From: Pokkaliibacter plantistimulans
GTDB taxonomy: Bacteria > Pseudomonadota > Gammaproteobacteria > Pseudomonadales > Balneatricaceae
Direction of reading: 5' to 3'
Assembly (NCBI RefSeq): GCF_003194385.1
Contig: NZ_LAPT01000098.1
Coordinates: 1-64,000, forward strand
DNA: 64,000 nt
In this document: in pieces, positions 28,076 through 36,899 of the stretch
Layout of the letters: each line of letters starts with the position of its first letter
Position numbering within the stretch: position 1 is the first letter of the stretch
Notes under the pieces: model-generated
What the model saw: the letters and a program-made list of their open reading frames with translations, nothing else
Told to the model about the DNA's origin: nothing
The model's database searches: none
Program-made: the position numbers and the translations under genes

Positions 28076-28226
28076 TGCGCTCTCCCGTCCTTAGCGCATT
28101 GGTCTGCCCCTTGGCGCGGACAGGCCAATGTCTGGATGACTAAACGACCAGTGCGTCTGGTACGCGAACGAATAGACAACCCACATGGGGGATATGGCGA
28201 CGGACCTTTCCGCCTGATGCTGCGAC

Positions 28227-28502
28227 CTATCCGACAAGGCTGTCTGTATGAGTCGGGTGATTGATGGATGCCAGAACCTGAGTACGATCAGCTGTGCTGA
28301 AGGCGGGCCTCAGGGCGCTGGAACTGCCCGGGTGTACTTCGCCAGTGATACCGTGAACAGGGTCTGGAGTGCTTTGATCGGGTAGCGGACCTGCTGTCGC
28401 TACGTCAGTTCGATCAAGTGATAGTAAAAACATCCCAGCAAAAACGACGCCAGATATGGCTACCATTGCAAATATAACGACGACGCCCATTGCCAAAATC
28501 AA
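28227..28502 (-). CDS. Possible small single-span membrane protein
   Basis: A low-confidence 91-codon frame whose first ~28 residues form a strong membrane segment (VVVIFAMVAISGVVFAGMFL), followed by a polar Pro/Ser/Thr tail. AGAGG lies just upstream of clustered TTG codons (28502 and 28496). The latter has good spacing, and an ATG is also available at 28490. I recognise no family. The hydrophobic N-terminus with a preceding ribosome site makes it more than random, but no neighbour explains it. Confidence 0.35.
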   Translation of the reverse strand: MILAMGVVVIFAMVAISGVVFAGMFLLSLDRTDVATAGPLPDQSTPDPVHGITGEVHPGSSSALRPAFSTADRTQVLASINHPTHTDSLVG

Positions 28503-28765
28503 TTACCTCTGTTTTGGGCCACAACGCCGGGCAATTCAAGGCAAGCGTCTGCAGAGCCATGATTTTTTCACGAATGATGGTGGTTTAACGGGAGAAAGCC
28601 AGTGAAACTCGGGGAAATGACGGTTTTTAGCCGCTAAAAGCAAGTATCTGGCAACCGCCTGTTGCATCAGATCAACGATGCCGGAGGGGGGCGATAACCC
28701 GGCGGAATCCGGGTCAGAGCAGACCATGCATTACGGTGATGCATGATCTGCCCGGGTGATGATGG
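28503..28765. other. Intergenic stretch with an imperfect hairpin
   Basis: No gene is seen in this stretch. CAGACCATGCAT (28720-28731) and ATGCATGATCTG (28739-28750) can pair over 12 positions with one G-T wobble, just past the stop of the FecR-domain gene. It may be that gene's terminator, although no T run follows. Confidence 0.4.
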
Positions 28766-29584
28766 TTAACGCCCACTGCTGGTGCCGGTGGTGCCTGTGC
28801 TGCCTCCACCGTCGATAGCCATGATGCCGATCCCCATGATGATGGCGGCACCACTGACCCCCAGAGGAGTCAGGCTGGCACCGTCAGAAGGGCCTTTGGC
28901 TGCCGCTGCTGCTGCATACCAGCCGCTGTCCTGCGGCAGCATCGCCGGTGCCCGGTCAAGGATGGTGATGACCCCGTTCTGGCCATCGACATAGAAAAAC
29001 TGCCCTGCCCGTACCACCCGCTGCTCGGTCGGGCTGGTAATGACAATGCTGCCACTGCTGACACCACCGGCCAGCCCCGGCTGAGTGGCGTATTGCTGCC
29101 CGCACTGAGCATCACAGAGAAACACCTGAAAATCCGTGCCACGGATACCGATACTGGCGACCCGGCTGTTGAGCTGATAGTGCTCGGGATGGGCACTGCC
29201 GATCTGGCCGCTGAGCGAGCGCATGCCGCCCTTGATCAGCTCCAGTGTCACCTGCCCGTCACGCTGCTGCGGTTGCCACTGGTAATCGACCAGCCGCAGG
29301 CTGGAGTTGGCCTGCAGGGCCAGCCTGCCGTCATCCTGCATGCGAATATCCAGACGGCCATCGGCGCCGGTTTGCAGTACGTCGTCATCCTGCACGGGAG
29401 CCCGCCGCGCCAGGGGGCGAACCGCACCACTGGCATCGGTGGCCTGGGTCTGACCGACACTGAGCAGCACTTGCCCCACCGTCTCTGCGGCGTGCGCCAG
29501 ATTGGCGGACAGACAGGCAGCGACTACAAACAGGGGGAGAGATAGCAGGCGGAAGCTGGGGGAAATAGCGAAAGGTTTGGCCAT
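28766..29584 (-). CDS. Exported FecR-domain protein
   Basis: A 272-residue protein with an N-terminal signal peptide (about 1-33, cleavage near LAHAAE). A FecR-type beta domain follows, with VGQTQATDASG, a GADGRLDIRMQDDGRLAL pattern, NSSLRLVDYQ and SRVASIGIRGTDFQVFLC, the last being the most conserved FecR signature. The C-terminal part has a poly-Ala run, a hydrophobic segment (LGVSGAAIIMGIGIMAI) and a Gly/Ser/Thr tail. FecR domains often serve as periplasmic signalling or envelope modules, but no ECF sigma factor or TonB receptor is adjacent. I chose ATG 29584 over an in-frame TTG at 29590. Confidence 0.82.
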   Translation of the reverse strand: MAKPFAISPSFRLLSLPLFVVAACLSANLAHAAETVGQVLLSVGQTQATDASGAVRPLARRAPVQDDDVLQTGADGRLDIRMQDDGRLALQANSSLRLVDYQWQPQQRDGQVTLELIKGGMRSLSGQIGSAHPEHYQLNSRVASIGIRGTDFQVFLCDAQCGQQYATQPGLAGGVSSGSIVITSPTEQRVVRAGQFFYVDGQNGVITILDRAPAMLPQDSGWYAAAAAAKGPSDGASLTPLGVSGAAIIMGIGIMAIDGGGSTGTTGTSSGR

Positions 29585-29770
29585 GATCAACGCTCATCTG
29601 CAGAAAGCCACGGGGCTCATGCTGATCAGTGTAGCAGTGGTCTGGTAGTGCACCAGTGCAGCAACGATGAACGACTTTTTCGCAGCAGGCCAGCGTGAAA
29701 TCCCGCGGGCTGTTAGAATGCGGCTTCTTTTTTCGTTGGGCCATCGCCCACAGTGCACAGGGAGCTTGTC

Positions 29771-30556
29771 ATGCACGCCGCCTCGCTTGAACTGCCCGCC
29801 AATTTCGACCTTACTGCCTACCTGCAACGCATTGGTTTCAGTGGCACTGCCGGAGCCGATCTGGCCACCCTGCAGAGCCTGATGCGCTGTCAGCTGTTCA
29901 GCGTTCCGTTTGAAAATCTTGATGTGCAGGCCGGCAAGATCGTCTCCCTGCAGCCTGCGGATATCGTCGACAAGATCGTCAACCAGCGTCGTGGCGGCTA
30001 TTGCTACGAGGTCAACGGTATTTTTGCCATGGCCCTGCAGACTCTCGGTTTCGAGTTCCGCATGGTTGCCTGCCGGCCGATGTTCTACCCGGTGCGTCGC
30101 CCCAAGACCCACATGGCGCTGGTGGTGCATATCGATGGCAAGCGCTGGCTGTGTGATCTGGGCTTTGGCAGCTATGGCATCCGCGCACCGCTGGATCTGG
30201 ATCAGCTGGATGACGATATCGTGCAGGACTACGACCGCTTCCGTCTGAGCATGAGCAATGACCGCGAATACCTGTTGCAGGCCTGGACCGATGGCCAGTG
30301 GGTCAATCAGTACGGCTTTGACCTCTATGCGCAGGAGTGGATCGACTTCGCACCGGCCAACTACCTCAACTCCACCCATCCCGATGCGGTCTTCGTGCAG
30401 AAGCCGTTACTGGTACAACACCACAGCGACGGTCGCACCATCCTGTTCGGCAACAGCCTCAAGCAGATTCGCCGCGGTGAAACTGAACAACGACAGTTCG
30501 ACGCCGAGGAATATCCGGCGCTGCTGCAGCAGTACTTTGCCTTGCAGCCTGTGTAA
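29771..30556 (+). CDS. nat: Arylamine N-acetyltransferase
   Basis: Transfers acetyl from acetyl-CoA to arylamines and hydrazines, in the cytosol. The 261-residue protein has the NAT catalytic triad: Cys78 in RRGGYCYEVNG, His114 in PKTHMALVV, and Asp129 in LCDLGFGSYG. FSVPFENLDVQ near 43-53 is another NAT signature. ATG 29771 follows AGGGAG; an in-frame GTG six codons upstream lacks one. The physiological substrate is unknown, as for most bacterial NATs. The gene is alone and convergent with the DMT permease that ends the phn operon. Confidence 0.93.
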   Translation: MHAASLELPANFDLTAYLQRIGFSGTAGADLATLQSLMRCQLFSVPFENLDVQAGKIVSLQPADIVDKIVNQRRGGYCYEVNGIFAMALQTLGFEFRMVACRPMFYPVRRPKTHMALVVHIDGKRWLCDLGFGSYGIRAPLDLDQLDDDIVQDYDRFRLSMSNDREYLLQAWTDGQWVNQYGFDLYAQEWIDFAPANYLNSTHPDAVFVQKPLLVQHHSDGRTILFGNSLKQIRRGETEQRQFDAEEYPALLQQYFALQPV

Positions 30557-30589
30557 ATCGTGAAGGCGTTATTGGTACGGGTGACCGTT

Positions 30590-30617
30590 AGCCGCCTGTC
30601 GGCTGTGACAGGCGGCT
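30590..30617. terminator. Hairpin between nat and the phn-operon DMT gene
   Basis: AGCCGCCTGTC and GACAGGCGGCT form a perfect 11-bp stem with a 6-base loop, between two convergent genes. It lacks a clear T run but is the strongest termination candidate in this gap. Confidence 0.55.
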
Positions 30618-30711
30618 GATCCGCGACCCCGGCGAGTTGCCCGTCAGCTGGCCGGGGTGGGGTTGCCAGCCATCTGCTTGCCGCTCCTCCCTTCCCCCTC
30701 TCCTTTCTGCG

Positions 30712-31614
30712 TTACCCCAGTGCCACCAGCAACAGGCCGATAACAATCACCGTCACGCCCAGCAGCCGTGGCGCGGTGGGAGTTTCCTTCAGCCAGACGA
30801 TACCGGCCAGCACTCCGAGCGGGATCGACAGCTGGCGCAGGGCCACCACATAGCTGACGTCGGTGACGTAGGACATGGCAATCAGAATCAGCCAGTAGGT
30901 CAGCAGAATGGCAATACCGGTGCTGGCCCAGACCTTCATCTGCTGGCGTTGCAGCAGGCCAAGCAACGTTGGCCGCTCCTGCTGGCCGAGCAGACAGACT
31001 GGCAGCATCCACAGCACCGAGCTGTAAGCCTGCAGCGTCAGATACAGGCTGCCCGCTTCAAAGGCACTGAGACCGTGCTGACGCAGGACCCTGAGGGCCG
31101 CACTGTCGATCAGCGAATAGCCACAGGTGCCGAGGGCGGCCAGCAGCATAAAGCCCAGTGCCGGCGTGGCGTAGCTGCGCCAGTGCAGTGCGCTGAGGCG
31201 GGGCAGTGGCAGGATCAGGCTGCCAATAACGATGACCATCATCCCCAGCCAGTCGGCGGCGGTCAGGACCCGGTTATCCAGCAGCAGCCAGCTGATACAG
31301 GGCACCATCACCACCGGTAGCGCGCGCGCCATCGGATAGATCAGGCTGACATCGGCACGGGCGTAGGCCCAGGCCAGCCCTGCCATATAGACCGCCTGCG
31401 CCAGCCCGGTGCCCAGCAGCAGCCACCAGAAGGTGGCAGGCATGGCGGGCAGCTGCCACAGCAGGGAAAACACAAAGGGCGTGAACGCCAGAGCGCCGGC
31501 ACTCATCGACAGGGTAAAGAAGGACAATGAGGGCGCGTGACGCTTGCCCATCAGGTTCCAGCCTGCGTGCATCATGGCAGAGAAGATAATCAGGCCGATG
31601 GCTATGGGACTCAC
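30712..31614 (-). CDS. DMT-superfamily transporter at the end of the phn operon
   Basis: Ten-helix inner-membrane permease of 300 residues, EamA type, beginning IAIGLIIFSAMMHAGWNLMGKRH. The ALPVVMVPCISWLLLDNR and LRQLSIPLGVLAGIVWLKE stretches close the two halves. The start is GTG 31614 with GAGG at good spacing. It lies on the same strand, 186 bases after phnX, with a hairpin in that gap, so co-transcription is likely but may be attenuated. Its position suggests transport of a phosphonate-related metabolite such as a substrate variant or by-product; this is inference. It is not close in sequence to the other two DMT permeases. Confidence 0.87.
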   Translation of the reverse strand: MSPIAIGLIIFSAMMHAGWNLMGKRHAPSLSFFTLSMSAGALAFTPFVFSLLWQLPAMPATFWWLLLGTGLAQAVYMAGLAWAYARADVSLIYPMARALPVVMVPCISWLLLDNRVLTAADWLGMMVIVIGSLILPLPRLSALHWRSYATPALGFMLLAALGTCGYSLIDSAALRVLRQHGLSAFEAGSLYLTLQAYSSVLWMLPVCLLGQQERPTLLGLLQRQQMKVWASTGIAILLTYWLILIAMSYVTDVSYVVALRQLSIPLGVLAGIVWLKETPTAPRLLGVTVIVIGLLLVALG

Positions 31615-31751
31615 GGTAAACCTCGTGGGCAGGGAGTGAGACAGGCAGGTGACTAAGTGGGCAACAGTGTGAAGGGTTCAGCGCCGGTGCACCAGTGCTG
31701 CAGACCGGTAAGCAGCGGCGCTGTGACGCGACGGCAGGTGAGCGTGTCCGC

Positions 31752-31776
31752 GCTTTGGCCGCGCTGCAGCCAAAGC
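31752..31776. promoter_or_regulatory. Hairpin between phnX and the DMT gene
   Basis: GCTTTGGC and GCCAAAGC form a perfect 8-bp stem with a 9-base loop, 25 bases past the phnX stop. With no T run, it may reduce read-through into the DMT gene or protect the upstream mRNA. Confidence 0.45.
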
Positions 31777-31800
31777 CCATGACCCTGTCTTAGCAGGCTG

Positions 31801-32625
31801 TTAGGGCTGTTCGCCGCACAGCAGACGATGCTCGATATCAGCCAGTACCCCCGGCAGTTCGGCGACGGAGTCGATGGCGTAATGTGCCCCACAGCGCAGC
31901 ATACGCTGACGGGCAGCGGCGCTGCGGCGCAGTTGCTCATCTTCCGGCAGACTGTCCCACTGCTCCTGATCAAGGCCGATTTCATTGCCGGACACCGCCA
32001 CGCCGACGGTCCACATCCCTGCTGCCAGCCCTTCTTCCAGGCCGGTCAGGGTGTCATCGACTTTCACGCAGGCCTGCACGTTACCAATGGCCAGCTCCAG
32101 CATGCCTTTCAGGCTCATGTGCGGATAGGGCCTGCCGTTCGGTACTTCGGTGGCGCAGACCACCGAGGCGGGCACAAAGCCCTGCTCGGCCAGGGCCGGC
32201 AGCATGGCGTTGAGCATGCTGCGGCTGTAGCCGGAGTTGACGCCGATCTTGATGTCCTGCTGCTGGCAATATTCCTGCGCTTCCAGCAGACCGGGGATCA
32301 GCTGGCTGCGCTGACCAATGGCGGCAATCTGGATGGGCTCAAAGGCGTGGTAAAGGCGGTCGATCACTGCCTCATCGGCGGCGCCATGCTGTGCTGTCCA
32401 CTCGGCGGCAATGCGCGGCATGGCCAGCAGCTGGCGGATATGTTCGCGTTTTTCCGTGCCCATGGGCGCTCGCGCTTCGCTTTCGCTGATCGGCACGCCG
32501 TGCTCCTGAAACAGTTGCTGGAAGGCACGAATCGGCGCCAGTGAACCAAAATCGACGCAGGTGCCCGCGAGATCAAGGATGACGGCTTCTACGGGGCCGA
32601 CGTAACGACGGGAATACTGGTACAT
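31801..32625 (-). CDS. phnX: Phosphonoacetaldehyde hydrolase (phosphonatase)
   Basis: Splits phosphonoacetaldehyde into acetaldehyde and phosphate, the C-P cleaving step of AEP degradation. The 274-residue HAD-family protein shows the PhnX version of the nucleophile motif, DLAGT with Asp18. The Schiff-base lysine is Lys59 in MGTEKREHI. GVNSGYSRSMLNAML and the HAD motif KVDDTLTGLEEGLAAGMWTVGV are also present. VEAVILDLAGTCVDFG is near-diagnostic of phosphonatase. It lies 18 bases after phnW on the same strand. The product phosphate links the operon to the Pst system at 46-53 kb. Confidence 0.96.
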   Translation of the reverse strand: MYQYSRRYVGPVEAVILDLAGTCVDFGSLAPIRAFQQLFQEHGVPISESEARAPMGTEKREHIRQLLAMPRIAAEWTAQHGAADEAVIDRLYHAFEPIQIAAIGQRSQLIPGLLEAQEYCQQQDIKIGVNSGYSRSMLNAMLPALAEQGFVPASVVCATEVPNGRPYPHMSLKGMLELAIGNVQACVKVDDTLTGLEEGLAAGMWTVGVAVSGNEIGLDQEQWDSLPEDEQLRRSAAARQRMLRCGAHYAIDSVAELPGVLADIEHRLLCGEQP

Positions 32626-32643
32626 GGTGTGACTCCTGAAATT

Positions 32644-33822
32644 TTACGCCTGGGCGACGGTGGATGAGGTCAGATGAGCGGGCAGCGGGACGGGCAGGCT
32701 CAGCCCCAGTTCCTGACAGGCTTCCGCCACGGCACTGACCAGCTGCTGCATCTGTGCTGCCGCCACCTGACCGATGCAGCCGATGCGGAAACTGTCCACC
32801 GCGGTCAGCTTGCCGGGATAGATGATGAAGCCTCGCTGTTTGAGGGCAGCGTAGAAAGCCTTGAAATCAAACGGCGGCGGAGGACAGAAAAAGGTGACGA
32901 TAATTGGTGACAGCCAGTCGTCTTCCAGCAGGGTGCGGAAACCCAGCTGACGCATACCGGCCAGCATCACATCACGATTCTGGCGGTAGCGCGCCAGACG
33001 CCCCGCTACGCCGCCTTCTGCGGTGTGCTCCTGCAGGGCCTGCGCCAGTGCGGCCACGGTATGGGTCGGTGGGGTGTAGCGCCACTGCCCCGTGCGTTCC
33101 ATGTACTGCCACTGGTCGAACAGGTCGAGGCTGAGGGAATGGGCGTTGCCCGCACACTGCTGCAGCACCCCGGTGCGGATCAGACTGAAAGCAAAGCCGG
33201 GCACCCCTTCCAGACACTTATTAGCGGAAGAAATCAGCGCATCGAACGGCAGGCTGCGGGCGTCGACGGGCAGTGCGCCAAAGCCGCTCATGGAGTCAAT
33301 GATCAGGCTGCGCCCGGCGGTTTTTACCACCTTAGCAATGGCTTCCACCGGATTGAGGATGCCGGAGCTGGTTTCACAGTGCACCACCGCCACGTGGCTG
33401 ATGGCGGGGTCTGCTGCCAGCAGGCGGGCGACTTCCGCCGGTTCGGGTGGCAGATAGTCACCCATATCGAGGCTGACGTAATCACGCCCCAGATAGTCAC
33501 AGATTTTTGCCATGCGCTGGCCGTAGGCGCCGTTCATCAGAATCAGCAGTTTGCCGGAACGGGGCACCAGCGTCGCCAGCGTGGCTTCCACCGCATAGGT
33601 GCCGCTGCCCTGCAGCAGCACGCAACTGAACTCCGCCTCGGCATGGGCCAGAGCCAGCAGCTGCTGGCGGATGGAGGCGGTCAGCAGGTTGAAGTCGTTA
33701 TCCCACGAGCCCCAGTCGGTCAGCATGGCCTGCTTGACGCTGAGGGTGGTGGTAATCGGGCCGGGAGTCAGCAGATAGCCGGTTTGGCGCGGGCTGGGCG
33801 CGGATATGCTGTGATCGCTCAT
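32644..33822 (-). CDS. phnW: 2-aminoethylphosphonate:pyruvate aminotransferase
   Basis: PLP enzyme moving the amino group of AEP to pyruvate, giving phosphonoacetaldehyde and alanine. The 392 residues include [18 protein letters not shown], the PhnW N-terminal signature. [10 protein letters not shown] near 71-80, the PLP-ring aspartate in [12 protein letters not shown] (Asp176), and the Schiff-base lysine Lys202 in [13 protein letters not shown] are also visible. The C-terminal domain has [23 protein letters not shown] 33822 lies 74 bases after the permease gene. PhnW with PhnX forms a complete AEP-to-acetaldehyde route. Confidence 0.96.
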   Translation of the reverse strand: MSDHSISAPSPRQTGYLLTPGPITTTLSVKQAMLTDWGSWDNDFNLLTASIRQQLLALAHAEAEFSCVLLQGSGTYAVEATLATLVPRSGKLLILMNGAYGQRMAKICDYLGRDYVSLDMGDYLPPEPAEVARLLAADPAISHVAVVHCETSSGILNPVEAIAKVVKTAGRSLIIDSMSGFGALPVDARSLPFDALISSANKCLEGVPGFAFSLIRTGVLQQCAGNAHSLSLDLFDQWQYMERTGQWRYTPPTHTVAALAQALQEHTAEGGVAGRLARYRQNRDVMLAGMRQLGFRTLLEDDWLSPIIVTFFCPPPPFDFKAFYAALKQRGFIIYPGKLTAVDSFRIGCIGQVAAAQMQQLVSAVAEACQELGLSLPVPLPAHLTSSTVAQA

Positions 33823-33896
33823 GGGGGTGCCTTTTGCTAATGATGCCTGTTTCTAGTTATAGGGTGTAACGAGGTTGTGGCTGTGGTTGTTGCAGT

Positions 33897-35657
33897 TCAG
33901 GCCGGGCTGCGCCAGCGCTGGCTACGTTGCAGCAGACCCTTGCTCAGCAGCCAGTGCAGTAAGCGGGCGGCCATGCAGGTCAGCATGATCAGCACTGCCA
34001 TCGCAGCCGCCGGGGCAATATCGCCGGCGTCATCCATGTTCAGTACCGATACGGAGGCCAGCATGGTCTTGTAGGAGTACAGGAAGACCACCGCCGACAC
34101 CGTGGTCATGGCGTTGACGAACAGATAGGCGGCGATGTCCAGCACCGCAGGCAGACACACCGGCAGGGTCACCCGCCAGAAGGTCAGGTACTGCGGCACC
34201 TTGAGCGAGGCCGACACTGCCTCGAACTCCGGGTCGATCTGCTTCAGTGCGGTGACCGCCGTCAGATGGCAGACGGTATAGAAGTGCGCGATGGTGCAGA
34301 TCACCAGAATCGCCAGGGTGCCGTACAGGCCGTTGAGCGGATTGGCCGGATGATTGAAAAAGAAGATATAGGCCAGACCCAGCACCATGCCCGGTACCGC
34401 CAGCGGCAGCAACGCCATCATCTGGAACAGATGCTTGAGCCAGCCGAAACCGCGCAGCTTTTCCTGCAGATAAGCCTGAAAGAAGATAAAGCCGGTGCCG
34501 AATAGCGCGGTGTACAGCGCCATGCGCAGGGAATTCCAGTAAGCGCCCCAGCCGCCGCCGTCCATCAGATCAAACTGGTAATTGCTGAAACCCAGACTGA
34601 GGTTGTAGGGCCAGTATTTGACCAGCGAGGCGTAGATGGCCATGCCGATCACGCCGACAATGGTGATGCTCAGCAGCAGCATGCCGAGCAACAGCGTGCG
34701 GTCGGTCCAGCGCCGGGGCTGTGGCTGCAGGGGTACGGAACGGGCGGTGATCAGCGCTGCCTGCTTGCGTTGCAGCCAGCGGTCGACGACAAAGGCCAGC
34801 ACCGCCGGGAACAGCAGGATGACGCTGACCGCCGCGCCCATTTCAAAATTCTGCTGGCCAATCACCTGTTTGTAGATGTCGGTAGCCAGCATGTCGTACT
34901 GGCCGCCAATCACCTTGGGCACGCCAAAATCGGTGATCACCAGTGTGAAGACCACAAAGGCGGTGCTGATAATGCCGTATTTGGCGCTGGGCAGGGTGAC
35001 GGTAAAGAAGATGCGCCAGGGCGAGCTGCCCAGCACCCGCGCTGACTCATACAGACGGGCGTCGGTATGGCTGAGGGCGGTCAGCATGATCATCATGGCA
35101 TGCGGCAACACCCAGAAGCAGGAGGCGATAACGATCCCGATGGGGCCGTAGATGCTGTCCCCCAGCAACCAGCTTTTCAGCACCCCCTGATTACCGAACA
35201 GGTACACCAGACTGATGGCAGGCAGCAGCGACGGTGCCAGGATCGGCAGCGCCAGAATGACGCGGAAGCTTCTTTTCAGCGGCATGCAGCTGCGGCTCAG
35301 GGCATAGGCCGCCATAAAGGCCAGACTGGTGACGATCAGGGTGCACACCAGCGCCATGGTCAGTGAGTGGCTGAGCGAGTTGTACAGGCTGGGGCTGTTG
35401 GCATAGCGGGCGAAGTTGGTCAGCCCGACAAAGGCACCGTCCTTGTTCTGCACGCTCTTCGACAGCAGGCTGTACAGCGGCATCACCAGCGCGATCAGCA
35501 GCGCCAGTGCGCCGATCAGCATGGCACCGCGCAGGATGATTTCATCACGGCTGAGGTGCTGGCGCAGTGGCCGCTGTCGGGCCGCCGCGGCGGGTCTGGC
35601 CGTCGTTGGTTTGGCCGTCGTTGGTTTGGGCTGACGCAGGGTCAGGCTATCGTTCAT
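33897..35657 (-). CDS. AEP ABC transporter permease (fused two-domain type)
   Basis: Inner-membrane permease of 586 residues made of two fused binding-protein-dependent transport domains, about twelve membrane helices in all. This is the size and layout of the putative AEP permease (PhnU2 type) of the alternative AEP transporter. The EAA-loop signatures appear twice, as ARVLGSSPWRIFFTVTLPSA and SLKVPQYLTFWRVTLPVCLP. I chose ATG 35657, preceded by GGAGGA; an ATG at 35672 overlaps that site. A 15-bp perfect tandem duplication at 35598-35627 gives a PTTAK/PTTAR repeat in the cytoplasmic N-terminus. It sits between the ATPase gene and phnW. Confidence 0.92.
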   Translation of the reverse strand: MNDSLTLRQPKPTTAKPTTARPAAAARQRPLRQHLSRDEIILRGAMLIGALALLIALVMPLYSLLSKSVQNKDGAFVGLTNFARYANSPSLYNSLSHSLTMALVCTLIVTSLAFMAAYALSRSCMPLKRSFRVILALPILAPSLLPAISLVYLFGNQGVLKSWLLGDSIYGPIGIVIASCFWVLPHAMMIMLTALSHTDARLYESARVLGSSPWRIFFTVTLPSAKYGIISTAFVVFTLVITDFGVPKVIGGQYDMLATDIYKQVIGQQNFEMGAAVSVILLFPAVLAFVVDRWLQRKQAALITARSVPLQPQPRRWTDRTLLLGMLLLSITIVGVIGMAIYASLVKYWPYNLSLGFSNYQFDLMDGGGWGAYWNSLRMALYTALFGTGFIFFQAYLQEKLRGFGWLKHLFQMMALLPLAVPGMVLGLAYIFFFNHPANPLNGLYGTLAILVICTIAHFYTVCHLTAVTALKQIDPEFEAVSASLKVPQYLTFWRVTLPVCLPAVLDIAAYLFVNAMTTVSAVVFLYSYKTMLASVSVLNMDDAGDIAPAAAMAVLIMLTCMAARLLHWLLSKGLLQRSQRWRSPA

Positions 35658-35690
35658 GGTCGGTTCCTCCATGGCGCGCTAAAGCTCGGC

Positions 35691-36791
35691 TCAATGGCTG
35701 AACAGATGCAGGCGTTCGGCAGGCAGGGTGACATCCAGCTGCTGGCCGGGGCGGATATTCAGATCACGCAGCTCGTTCATGGAAATATCGGCCAGCAGTG
35801 GCGCATCGAGGCCATCGACTTGCAGGCGTGAGCGCATGAAGGAGCCGAGGAATTCCATCTGGGTAACCGTACCGCGCACGCGGTTGGCTTCGTCCTGATG
35901 GCCCCGCAGGCGTACATCCTCCGGCCGGATGCCGAAGCGCACCTGCGCATGGGGGCTGAAGTCGCGGCATTTGTGGCAATGCAGGGTGCGGCCACCGATC
36001 TTTAGGGTGTGCTGGTCCAGCACCTCGCCGCTGACGAAGTTCATCTGGCCGACGAAGTCAGCCACAAAGGCACTGGCCGGCTGGCTGTAGATCTCCTGCG
36101 GTGTCCCCACCTGCTCTATCACCCCGGCATTCATCACTACGATGCGATCCGCCATGGTCAGGGCTTCTTCCTGATCATGGGTCACCATGATGGTGGTCAC
36201 GCCAAGTTTGGCCTGCAGTGACTTGATCTCGTTGCGCAGATGGGCACGCACCCGTGCATCCAGCGCCGACAGCGGCTCATCCAGCAACAGCAGGCCCGGT
36301 GAGGTGGCCAGCGCGCGAGCCAGGGCAATACGCTGCTGCTGGCCGCCGGATAACTGTGCCGGGTATTTGTGTTCGCTGCCGGACAGGCCGATGGTGGCCA
36401 GCAGCTCTGCCACCCGTTGCTGACGCTGCTGGGCGGTAGCGCCGCGGTTGTGCAGACCATAGGCAATGTTGTCGGCGACGCTGAGATTGGGGAACAGCGC
36501 GTAGGACTGAAAGACGATACCGAAGTCGCGTTCGCTGACCGGCAACAGGGAAATATCACGACCGGCCTGATGCAGCTCGCCGCTGCTCTGGCAGTCGAGG
36601 CCGGCAATGATGCGCAGCAGCGTGGTCTTGCCACAGCCGGACGGGCCCAGGAAGCAGATAAACTCGCCCTCGCTGATGCTGAGGGAAATATCCTTCAGCG
36701 CCTGAAACTGGCCGAAAAACTGATCGATATGCCTGAGTGTCAGGTAGGGAGCGGAGCCGGGGTGTGCGTCCGTGGGCAGCGTGGGGGTCAT
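35691..36791 (-). CDS. AEP ABC transporter ATP-binding protein
   Basis: ATPase of the AEP importer, 366 residues, of the Fe3+/spermidine/phosphonate type. It shows Walker A GPSGCGKTT, the ABC signature [15 protein letters not shown], Walker B LLLLDEPLSALD, and the H-loop TIMVTHDQEEA. A C-terminal TOBE-like regulatory region follows, containing GIRPEDVRLRG. I chose ATG 36791, with GAGG six bases upstream, over ATG 36809, which has none. The gene follows phnS after a strong hairpin and precedes the permease by 33 bases. Confidence 0.93.
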   Translation of the reverse strand: MTPTLPTDAHPGSAPYLTLRHIDQFFGQFQALKDISLSISEGEFICFLGPSGCGKTTLLRIIAGLDCQSSGELHQAGRDISLLPVSERDFGIVFQSYALFPNLSVADNIAYGLHNRGATAQQRQQRVAELLATIGLSGSEHKYPAQLSGGQQQRIALARALATSPGLLLLDEPLSALDARVRAHLRNEIKSLQAKLGVTTIMVTHDQEEALTMADRIVVMNAGVIEQVGTPQEIYSQPASAFVADFVGQMNFVSGEVLDQHTLKIGGRTLHCHKCRDFSPHAQVRFGIRPEDVRLRGHQDEANRVRGTVTQMEFLGSFMRSRLQVDGLDAPLLADISMNELRDLNIRPGQQLDVTLPAERLHLFSH

Positions 36792-36845
36792 GGAAAGCCT
36801 CGTGGTCATAGGGGCCGATGGTGCAGCCGGTTCAGATCAGAAAGT

Positions 36846-36883
36846 CACAGCACTCCGGCCAGTCATGCGGGCGGAGTGCTGTG
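36846..36883. promoter_or_regulatory. Strong hairpin between phnS and the ATPase gene
   Basis: CACAGCACTCCG and CGGAGTGCTGTG form a perfect 12-bp stem with a 14-base loop, 16 bases past the phnS stop. Such hairpins after a binding-protein gene commonly stabilise its mRNA or limit read-through, giving more binding protein than permease. Confidence 0.65.
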
Positions 36884-36899
36884 TACCACAGCGGAAGCG

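Noticed and set aside
31796-31812. GCAGGCTGTTAGGG at the end of phnX as a further copy of the TTAACAGG-type element end
   Set aside because: Only part of the end matches, and no second end or core sequence is nearby.
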